DNA of 5,574 nucleotides, from the NCBI GenBank assembly GCA_025456165.1, contig JALOLI010000095.1, forward strand, positions 1 through 5,574, written 5' to 3'. Origin of the DNA: Acidimicrobiia bacterium (GTDB lineage: Bacteria; Actinomycetota; Acidimicrobiia; UBA5794; UBA11373). The notes beneath the pieces were generated by a model. That model saw nothing but the letters and a program-made list of their open reading frames with translations. It did no database searches and had not been told where the DNA came from. Of the stretch, positions 1 to 4,807 are shown one piece after another (position 1 is the stretch's first letter; each line of letters opens with the position of its first letter). Position numbers and translations under genes: made by a program.

Positions 1-1185
1 GTCTGGCGCGATGCGAGGCCGGGCGGGGGGCCGCCCAACAACTGGCAGGCGGTGTTCGGCGGCTCAGCGTGGGAGTGGGATGAGGCCACCGGCCAGTACT
101 ACCTCCATTCGTTCCTGGCGGAACAGCCCGATCTCAATTGGCGCCACCCGGAGGTTCGCGGCGCGATGCTGGGCGTGATGCGCTTCTGGCTCGACCGTGG
201 GGTGGACGGCTTCCGCATCGACGTGGCCGACTTCATCATGAAGGACCCGGATCTGGGCGACGACCCGCCGCCGGGGCCCGGGCGCCCGCGATCGCGCGCT
301 CACCCCGACGTCCACGGGGTGTTCCGGGAGATGCGGGCATTGCTCGGCGGGTACGAGCCGCCGCGGGTGGCGATCGGCGAGATCCACGAGGCAGACCTGG
401 CCGTCTGGGCCTCGTACTACGGCTCCGGCGAGGGACTGCACCTCCCTTTCAACTTCTCCCTGTTGCCGGCGCCGTGGGAGGGGGAGGAGGTGCGCCGCCG
501 CGTGGAAGCGCTCGAGGCCGTCCTGCCTCGCGGGGCCTGGCCCAACTGGGTCCTGGGTAACCACGACGAGCCTCGCCTGGCCACGCGTTTCGGGGCGGGT
601 GCGGCGGGTGTTGCGGCGATGCTGCTGCTGACCCTGCGGGGGACCCCCACGCTCTACTACGGCGACGAGTTGGGGCTGCCGCAATTGGAGGTGCTCCCCG
701 AGCGCCAGCAGGACCCCTTCGGGCGCCGGGTGCCGGGCCGGGGACGCGACGGGTGTCGCACTCCCATGCCCTGGGACGGGAGCCCCCACGCCGGCTTCTG
801 CCCGCCCGGGGTGGAGCCCTGGCTGCCGCTGGGGCCGGGCGCCGCGGAGCGCAGCGTGGAGGCACAACTGGCCGAGCCGCGATCGCTCTTGTGCCTGTAC
901 CGGGCGCTGCTCGCCGCCCGGCGAGCCTCACTCTCCCTGCGCTTGGGGGAGTACCACACGATCGCCGGCGTTCCGGCCGGGTGCTTCGCCTACCGGCGCC
1001 TCCACGGGGCAGCGCCGTCGATGACGGTGGCGCTGAACTTCACGGCGAGCACCCTGGAGGTCCCGGGGTTGGGGCCGGGAAGGGTCGCCGTGTCCACGGG
1101 GATGGATCGAGCCGGGGAGGCTGTGGCCGGCCGGCTCCTTCTCGGGTCCCATGAGGGCGTTCTGGTCGAGGAGGCGCCGTCCTAG
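1..1185 (+). CDS. Alpha-glucosidase, GH13 oligo-1,6-glucosidase type (5' truncated)
   Basis: This retaining glycoside hydrolase releases glucose from the non-reducing end of short alpha-glucosides, most likely in the cytoplasm. The gene is open from base 1, giving 394 visible residues. Family members have roughly 530-560, so about 150 N-terminal residues lie upstream. Visible conserved regions, numbered from base 1, are: QPDLN at 42-46, the region V signature of the oligo-1,6-glucosidase group; GFRIDVAD with the likely nucleophile Asp74; AIGE with the acid/base Glu127; GNHDEPR with the transition-state Asp189; and LYYGDELG at 218-225. Further on come a QDP stretch and CRTPMPWD, both usual in actinobacterial members. 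The last ~80 residues look like the C-terminal beta-sandwich. Val follows the nucleophile, which in the yeast and Bacillus enzymes goes with alpha-1,6 rather than alpha-1,4 preference; exact substrate is therefore inferred. The TAG stop at 1183-1185 overlaps the stop of the convergent nitroreductase gene. The family call is secure; a trehalulose- or sucrose-type variant cannot be excluded. Confidence 0.93.
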   Translation, partial: VWRDARPGGGPPNNWQAVFGGSAWEWDEATGQYYLHSFLAEQPDLNWRHPEVRGAMLGVMRFWLDRGVDGFRIDVADFIMKDPDLGDDPPPGPGRPRSRAHPDVHGVFREMRALLGGYEPPRVAIGEIHEADLAVWASYYGSGEGLHLPFNFSLLPAPWEGEEVRRRVEALEAVLPRGAWPNWVLGNHDEPRLATRFGAGAAGVAAMLLLTLRGTPTLYYGDELGLPQLEVLPERQQDPFGRRVPGRGRDGCRTPMPWDGSPHAGFCPPGVEPWLPLGPGAAERSVEAQLAEPRSLLCLYRALLAARRASLSLRLGEYHTIAGVPAGCFAYRRLHGAAPSMTVALNFTASTLEVPGLGPGRVAVSTGMDRAGEAVAGRLLLGSHEGVLVEEAPS

Positions 1186-1733
1186 GAGGTGGTCTCCCCG
1201 AAGCGGCCCCGGTGCACGAGTTCTGCCAGGGGGCGGCGCCCGGTCAACCCGATGCTCGCCGCCCGGCGCCGCTGCTCGGGTTCGGCTTCCTCGTCCGGGT
1301 AGCCGAGGGCTAGGGCCCAGGTGGCCTCGTGGCCCTCGGGGATGGCGAGGACTTCCCGGGCCCGGTCGCGGCGGTGCAGGGTGATGGGGCACGAGCCCAG
1401 GCCCCGGGCGGCGGCGGCCAGCATCATGTTCTGCGCCACCCGGCCGATGTCGAAGTCGTTCCCGCCGGGGAGGCGGACGAGGACCACGGCGGCTGCCGCG
1501 GCGAGCAGCGGTGCCGTGAAGTCCCCTGCGGTGGCCAGGCTCTCGAGGCCGGCCCGATCGTCGATGACCACGAAAGCCCAGCTCTGACGGTTCTTGGCAC
1601 TGCCCGTCCACCGTCCCGCCTCGAGCACCGCAGTCATCTCCTCCGGGGGGATGGGGTCGGGGCGGAAGCAGCGCACCACGCGCAGGCTCAGCACGTGGTC
1701 GTAGGCGGCGGGACTGGGGTTCACGGCGGGCAT
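1182..1733 (-). CDS. Nitroreductase-family flavoprotein
   Basis: This 183-residue protein is a predicted FMN-dependent NAD(P)H oxidoreductase of the nitroreductase superfamily, a soluble homodimeric fold. The N-terminal segment LRVVRCFRPDPIP (17-29) matches the RRSxRxF FMN-phosphate motif. SAKNRQSW (45-52) is the second flavin-contacting segment. DIGRVAQNMMLAAAARGLG (95-113) is the conserved central helix, and LALGYP (141-146) and RRPLAELVH (166-174) are the usual C-terminal signatures. Length is normal for a short, single-domain member. The ATG at 1731-1733 is chosen because GAGGAGG lies four bases upstream. The gene starts 30 bases after the stop of the membrane-protein gene on the same strand, so the two are probably co-transcribed. 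A TAGGGT hexamer at 1761-1766 could also give it its own short-leader promoter. The physiological substrate cannot be read from sequence; nitroaromatic, quinone or flavin reduction are all known in the family. Confidence 0.9.
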   Translation of the reverse strand: MPAVNPSPAAYDHVLSLRVVRCFRPDPIPPEEMTAVLEAGRWTGSAKNRQSWAFVVIDDRAGLESLATAGDFTAPLLAAAAAVVLVRLPGGNDFDIGRVAQNMMLAAAARGLGSCPITLHRRDRAREVLAIPEGHEATWALALGYPDEEAEPEQRRRAASIGLTGRRPLAELVHRGRFGETTS

Positions 1734-1737
1734 GGGG

Positions 1738-1744
1738 CCTCCTC
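1738..1744 (-). promoter_or_regulatory. Shine-Dalgarno site of the nitroreductase gene
   Basis: Read on the minus strand the bases are GAGGAGG, followed by CCCC and the ATG at 1733. This is a near-perfect anti-SD match at a slightly short spacing of four bases. It fixes the nitroreductase start. It also stands out because the other four visible or inferred gene starts in the window show no such site. Confidence 0.7.
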
Positions 1745-1763
1745 GGAAGGACGGGGCCCCACC

Positions 1764-2111
1764 CTACCGGCGGCGGGCCAGGCCGAGCACCCAGCCGATG
1801 AGCGCGCCGGCCATGGAGAAGGCCACCCCCTCGGCAACGGCGCCCCCGGCGGGCAGCAGCGAGGGCCCCTCCAGGTGCCCGGTGGCGGCCAGCAGGCCGG
1901 TGGTTGCCAGGGCGAGGATGGCGCCGGCGGCGGCCCCGGAGAGGCGCAAGCGGGGCGAGGGAGCGTCGGGGGTCAGGGCGACCCCCAGGGGAACCACGGC
2001 TCCCACAAGTAGCGGCGCCGGGTGGTAGACGTTGCCGGTCAGGAAGGCGGGCACGGCCCAGGCGGCGGCGAGGATGACCCCGTAGACCACGGCGCGCCAG
2101 AGCGGCTTCAC
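1764..2111 (-). CDS. Small multi-pass membrane protein of unknown function
   Basis: I do not recognise a family. The 115-residue product begins MKPLWRAVVYGV, a short positive start leading straight into hydrophobic sequence. About four membrane segments can be seen: roughly residues 8-26, 33-48, 57-78 and 88-111. It ends LGLARRR, a positively charged tail. The segments are rich in Gly and Ala, and the second half (LSGAAAGAILAL, then SMAGALIGWVLGLA) has small-residue helix-packing spacing. The GTG at 2109-2111 is chosen over longer options because TACCGT sits exactly six bases before it, and because the upstream extension is Pro/Arg/Ser-rich with no membrane character. The frame stays open as far as 2510, but that would run across the divergent GNAT-like gene. 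It is the first gene of a probable operon with the nitroreductase. A role as small transporter subunit or membrane anchor is possible but unsupported. Confidence 0.66.
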   Translation of the reverse strand: MKPLWRAVVYGVILAAAWAVPAFLTGNVYHPAPLLVGAVVPLGVALTPDAPSPRLRLSGAAAGAILALATTGLLAATGHLEGPSLLPAGGAVAEGVAFSMAGALIGWVLGLARRR

Positions 2112-2117
2112 GGGGGA

Positions 2118-2123
2118 ACGGTA
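2118..2123 (-). promoter_or_regulatory. Leaderless -10 element of the membrane-protein gene
   Basis: On the minus strand the hexamer is TACCGT, fitting the TAnnnT form of actinobacterial -10 elements. It is followed by TCCCCC and then GTG (2111-2109). With transcription starting six to seven bases after the hexamer, the mRNA would begin at or next to the start codon. I find no convincing -35 hexamer, nor a Shine-Dalgarno sequence. Confidence 0.5.
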
Positions 2124-2147
2124 CCGCGGGCAGGCGGCCGTGGGAGG

Positions 2148-2172
2148 GGTCGGCGCGCCGGCGGTCGGCGCG
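2148..2172. repeat. Ten-base direct repeat in the divergent intergenic region
   Basis: GGTCGGCGCG occurs at 2148-2157 and again at 2163-2172, a start-to-start distance of 15 bases. It lies in the 205-base gap between the membrane gene and the GNAT-like gene, upstream of both -10 elements. It could be a pair of operator half sites, but the sequence is low in complexity and very GC-rich, so chance is a real alternative. The rest of the 2112-2316 gap shows no other gene or hairpin that I can support. Confidence 0.3.
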
Positions 2173-2304
2173 GCTTCGGAGCTGCGTGCTGCCCCGGGGT
2201 GGCTGCCGACGATGCTGCCGGGGGTGAAGGGCAGCCTGTTGGGAGAGATGGCCGCGACCCGGGGTGCAGAGTGGCGCCGATCTGGGACCCAGCCCCCCGG
2301 GCCG

Positions 2305-2310
2305 TACACT
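2305..2310 (+). promoter_or_regulatory. Leaderless -10 element of the GNAT-like gene
   Basis: TACACT is followed by CGTCGC and then ATG at 2317. The hexamer matches TAnnnT and the spacing puts the predicted transcript start at the A of the ATG. No Shine-Dalgarno sequence precedes the ATG and no clear -35 hexamer is visible. Confidence 0.6.
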
Positions 2311-2316
2311 CGTCGC

Positions 2317-2763
2317 ATGGCAGGCACGTTCGTCCCCGCCACTTTCGAGGTACCCGACTCGTTCGACGGCCCTGGGTTCCGGCTGGAGCCTCTGGGTCCG
2401 GAACACAACGAACGGGACCATGAGGCGTGGATGTCGAGCATCACGCACATTCGATCGACGCCTGGGTTCCCAGACGGATCCTGGCCAACGCCGATGTCGC
2501 TGGAGCGCAATCACCAAGACCTCGCGAGACACGCCCGGGACTTCGAGATGCGCCGGGGGTTCACCTACACGGTCCTCGATGATCAGGATGTCATCGGCTG
2601 TGTCTACATCTACCCGAGTGATCGAGCAGGCCACGACGCCGAAGTGAGCTCGTGGGTCAGGGAGAGCCGGGTGGAGATGGACCCAATCGTATGGAGGGCC
2701 TTGACGGAGTGGATCGGGGAGGCCTGGCCCTTCTCGCACTTCTACTACGCCGACCGAGGGTGA
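2317..2763 (+). CDS. GNAT-like N-acetyltransferase family protein
   Basis: The 148-residue protein resembles a group of actinobacterial proteins usually annotated as GNAT-family. Recognisable blocks are FRLEPLGPEHNERDHEAW (21-38), HIRSTPGFPDGSWP (44-57), LARHARDFEMRRGFTYTVLD (69-88) and DVIGCVYIYPS (91-101). The last corresponds to the central strands of a GNAT fold. The canonical acetyl-CoA pyrophosphate loop (Q/R-x-x-G-x-G/A) is not present; the expected place holds VSSWVRESRVEMD. Enzyme activity is therefore an inference from resemblance only. The ATG at 2317 is chosen because TACACT lies six bases upstream; the frame is open further up, to about 2140, without any family-like sequence. GC over 2341-2760 is about 63% by hand count against roughly 70-75% in neighbouring genes, which may mean later acquisition or looser codon selection. 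The gene converges on the PBP gene, with 29 bases between stops. Confidence 0.82.
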   Translation: MAGTFVPATFEVPDSFDGPGFRLEPLGPEHNERDHEAWMSSITHIRSTPGFPDGSWPTPMSLERNHQDLARHARDFEMRRGFTYTVLDDQDVIGCVYIYPSDRAGHDAEVSSWVRESRVEMDPIVWRALTEWIGEAWPFSHFYYADRG

Positions 2764-2774
2764 CACTCGCCACC

Positions 2775-2801
2775 CTGGGGTAGGCCGCTAGATCACCCCA
2801 G
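2775..2801. terminator. Candidate bidirectional hairpin between convergent genes
   Basis: CTGGGGT (2775-2781) and ACCCCAG (2795-2801) can form a perfect seven-pair stem with a 13-base loop. It lies in the 29-base gap between the GNAT-like stop and the PBP stop, its right arm covering the last bases of the PBP gene. There is no T-tract on either side, so it is not a classical intrinsic terminator, but actinobacterial terminators often lack one. The position fits a shared terminator; the stem is short. Confidence 0.35.
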
Positions 2802-2810
2802 CGCCGCTAG
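2784..2810. repeat. GCCGCTAG direct repeat at the PBP 3' end
   Basis: GCCGCTAG is found at 2784-2791 and at 2803-2810, starts 19 bases apart. One copy lies in the loop of the candidate hairpin and the other inside the last codons of the PBP gene. Each contains CTAG, a tetramer that tends to be rare in bacterial genomes. No function is assigned. Confidence 0.3.
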
Positions 2811-4742
2811 TGCCTCCACCAGGGTTGCTGCCAGGGGGGCCGCCACCTGGCCGCCGGAACCGCCGCCCTCGACCAGCACCGCGAAGGCGTAGCCCTCCCA
2901 GTAGCCGATGAACCAGGCGTGGCTCTCGATGGTGTCACCCACGGCGTACTCGGCGGTGCCGGTCTTGCCCCGCACATCTTGGTCCTCGACGGCGGCGGCG
3001 GTCCCCGTCCCGTAGGCGACGACCCGCAACATCAGGTCGGCCAGCGCCGCCAGCACGTCTCCGTCGAGGGCCAGCGGGTCCGCCGGGTCTCCCGCCAGCA
3101 GGCTCGGCCGGCGCCATCCTCCTCCGGCCACGGCGGCAGCCACGGTGGCCATGTGGAGCGGGCTGGCCAGCACCCGCCCCTGGCCGATGGCGGCGGCGGC
3201 CTCTTCGGCGTCGTCGATGGGCTCGGGGAACACGGCGGTGGTCGCCGGGAGGGGCAGGTCGGGCATCGCCCCGAAGCCGAAGGAGGCGGCGACTTCGGCC
3301 AGGTCGCCTTCCTCCATCATGGCGGCGGCGAGTGGGGCGAAGGTGGTGTTGCACGAGTAGGCGAAGGCGTCGGCGAAGGCGATCTGGCCGAGGGCAGTCT
3401 CCCCGGCGTTGGTGAAGACCCGCCCGCCCACATTGACCTCGGCCGGGCAGTCCACCGTCTGGCGCGGGGTCACTTCCTTGCCGAGGAGGGCGGCGGCGGT
3501 GACCACCTTGAAGGTGGACCCCGGCGGGTAGAGACCGCCCAGGGCCCGGTCGAAACCGTCGAGAGGCCGCGAGGCCACCGCCCGGATGCCGCCGGTCGCC
3601 ACGTCCACCACCACGATGGCCGCCGGCTCCGGGGCAGTGGCGATGACCCCTTCGACCACTGCTTGCACGTCGATGTCCAGCGTGGTGGTCACGTCCTCGG
3701 GAGGGGTGCCGGCGAAGGTCGCCAGTACCTCCACCACCCGGCCGTACTGGTTGACCCGCTGCACCTCCTGGTAGGGGGTGCCGGCCAGGCGGGCCTGCAA
3801 CGCCCGCTCCAGGCCGGAGCGCCCGACGATGTCGGTGGCCGAGTAGGGAGCCCCGAGGGCCGCGAGTATCTCGGCGGTGATGGGGCCGGTGGCCCCCACC
3901 ACGTGGTCGGCGAAGGGGGAAGGGAGCGCGACCCGCTCCGTGGCGTCCCGCACTATGACCCCGTCGAGGGCTTCGAGGGTCTCCGAGAGCATTGGGTACT
4001 CACCGGCCGGGACGGTGCCCACGGGCACGAACCAGTCGGGCTGTACCCCGGGCCCCTCGATCTCATCGAGGGCCGCGGCCGGGTCGATGCCGGCCAGCTC
4101 CTCGAGGGCGGCCAGCAGGGCATCGAGGTCCTCGACCTGGCCCGGGACCACTCCGATCTCCTTCACCGCCTGCTCGGCGGCGATGGGCCGCCCGTCGACG
4201 GCCAGGACGGCGCCCCGGGTGGACCAGGTCCGGGCCACCCGCAGGGTGTCGTCTTCCTCCAATGAGGGGTGGAGGACGCGAGGGCTCCAGTCGACCAGCC
4301 AGCGAGCCTCGGCCCGAAGCACGGGGACGCTGCCCTCGTACTCCCAGGTGCCGGCCCCTGCCAACGCCACCGCGCCGGTGAAGGCCACCCGGGCCCCGGC
4401 GCCCTCGTCGGCCGGGCTCACATCGCCCACGGAGAAGCTCACCGCGGTCGCGCCCAGGCCGGCGACCCAGGCCTGGTGGGTCGCGGCGAAGCCGGGGGGC
4501 GAGCCCGAGACGAACTGCTCCGCCAGTTCCCAGTCGAAGGCCGCCCAGGCCCCCAAGTAGTCGGCGGCTGCGGCGGCCGCCGCCGCCCGGTCCTCCTGGC
4601 TGAGCCCGGAGGCGATCGTGGTGGTGGTGGTGCTGGGAGGGGAGGTCGTCGTGGTCGTGGCGATGGGCTCCACTCCCGCGCCCAGGGCGCAGGACGACGC
4701 CATCAGGGCGATCAGGGGCAGCAGTGCGCCGCGGGCCCGCAT
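2793..4742 (-). CDS. MecA-like class B penicillin-binding protein, lipoprotein form
   Basis: This 649-residue D,D-transpeptidase would cross-link peptidoglycan outside the membrane. Residues 1-18 are a lipoprotein signal peptide (MRARGALLPLIALMASSC, lipidated Cys18). A Thr/Ser/Pro linker at about 29-42 follows. Residues ~49-160 look like the NTF2-like MecA N-terminal domain, ending WLVDWSPRVLHPSL, then the RGAVLAVDGRPIA block at 176-188. The dimerisation domain includes GRSGLERALQARLAGTPYQE (307-326) and the VTTTLDIDVQAVVE strand-helix. The transpeptidase domain has all three active-site motifs: STFK (Ser409, Lys412), SCN (463-465) and KTGTAE (593-598), plus the usual GQG and SPLHMA region. 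All catalytic residues are intact, so it is probably active. An upstream in-frame ATG at 4781 exists, but the start at 4742 gives the standard signal peptide and has TACGCT six bases before it. It diverges from the propeller lipoprotein gene. MecA-type PBPs can have low beta-lactam affinity, but this cannot be judged here. Confidence 0.94.
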   Translation of the reverse strand: MRARGALLPLIALMASSCALGAGVEPIATTTTTSPPSTTTTTIASGLSQEDRAAAAAAAADYLGAWAAFDWELAEQFVSGSPPGFAATHQAWVAGLGATAVSFSVGDVSPADEGAGARVAFTGAVALAGAGTWEYEGSVPVLRAEARWLVDWSPRVLHPSLEEDDTLRVARTWSTRGAVLAVDGRPIAAEQAVKEIGVVPGQVEDLDALLAALEELAGIDPAAALDEIEGPGVQPDWFVPVGTVPAGEYPMLSETLEALDGVIVRDATERVALPSPFADHVVGATGPITAEILAALGAPYSATDIVGRSGLERALQARLAGTPYQEVQRVNQYGRVVEVLATFAGTPPEDVTTTLDIDVQAVVEGVIATAPEPAAIVVVDVATGGIRAVASRPLDGFDRALGGLYPPGSTFKVVTAAALLGKEVTPRQTVDCPAEVNVGGRVFTNAGETALGQIAFADAFAYSCNTTFAPLAAAMMEEGDLAEVAASFGFGAMPDLPLPATTAVFPEPIDDAEEAAAAIGQGRVLASPLHMATVAAAVAGGGWRRPSLLAGDPADPLALDGDVLAALADLMLRVVAYGTGTAAAVEDQDVRGKTGTAEYAVGDTIESHAWFIGYWEGYAFAVLVEGGGSGGQVAAPLAATLVEALAALG

Positions 4743-4748
4743 GGGGCC

Positions 4749-4754
4749 AGCGTA
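4749..4754 (-). promoter_or_regulatory. Leaderless -10 element of the PBP gene
   Basis: On the minus strand TACGCT is followed by GGCCCC and the ATG at 4742. The spacing and hexamer match those before the GNAT-like and membrane genes. It supports 4742 rather than 4781 as the start codon. No clear -35 element is visible in the 65-base divergent gap. Confidence 0.55.
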
Positions 4755-4795
4755 GGGGGAGAGGCCGGTTTCGCCGGTCATCCCCCAGTCGGGGC

Positions 4796-4801
4796 CACAA
4801 T
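4796..4801 (+). promoter_or_regulatory. Possible leaderless -10 element of the propeller lipoprotein gene
   Basis: CACAAT is followed by GGCGGG and the GTG at 4808. It keeps the six-base spacing and the A and final T of the -10, but has C instead of T at the first position. It is therefore weaker than the other three sites. No Shine-Dalgarno sequence of normal spacing competes with it; GGCGGGG abuts the GTG too closely. Confidence 0.38.
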
Positions 4802-4807
4802 GGCGGG

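Noticed and set aside
1185..1197. GGAG-GTGGT-CTCC as a terminator behind the glucosidase gene
   Set aside because: It is a four-pair stem with no T-tract, lying inside the nitroreductase coding sequence.
1329..2012. A 227-codon plus-strand open frame
   Set aside because: It is antisense to the nitroreductase and membrane genes, which have motifs, membrane segments and start signals. Its product is a Gly/Gln-rich shadow.
928..2766. A 612-codon open frame on the minus strand
   Set aside because: It crosses the glucosidase, nitroreductase, membrane and GNAT-like genes in the wrong frame. Its product is Arg/Pro/Gly-rich low-complexity sequence, as expected of a shadow in GC-rich DNA.
2919..4265. 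A 448-codon open frame on the plus strand
   Set aside because: It lies entirely antisense to the PBP, whose three active-site motifs prove the minus-strand frame. The product is Gly/His/Arg-rich and without recognisable domains.
4617..4658. GT-rich short repeats as a microsatellite or CRISPR-like repeat
   Set aside because: On the minus strand these are Thr codons of the PBP linker; the repetition follows from the amino-acid sequence.
4765..4777. CCGGTTTCGCCGG as an operator or hairpin between the divergent promoters
   Set aside because: The stem is only four pairs, and CCGG is itself palindromic and common in GC-rich DNA, so this is not distinguishable from chance.
4743..4781. A longer PBP starting at ATG 4781
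   Set aside because: It adds 13 residues before an otherwise standard lipoprotein signal peptide, has no usable Shine-Dalgarno, and would place the start upstream of the -10 element at 4749-4754.
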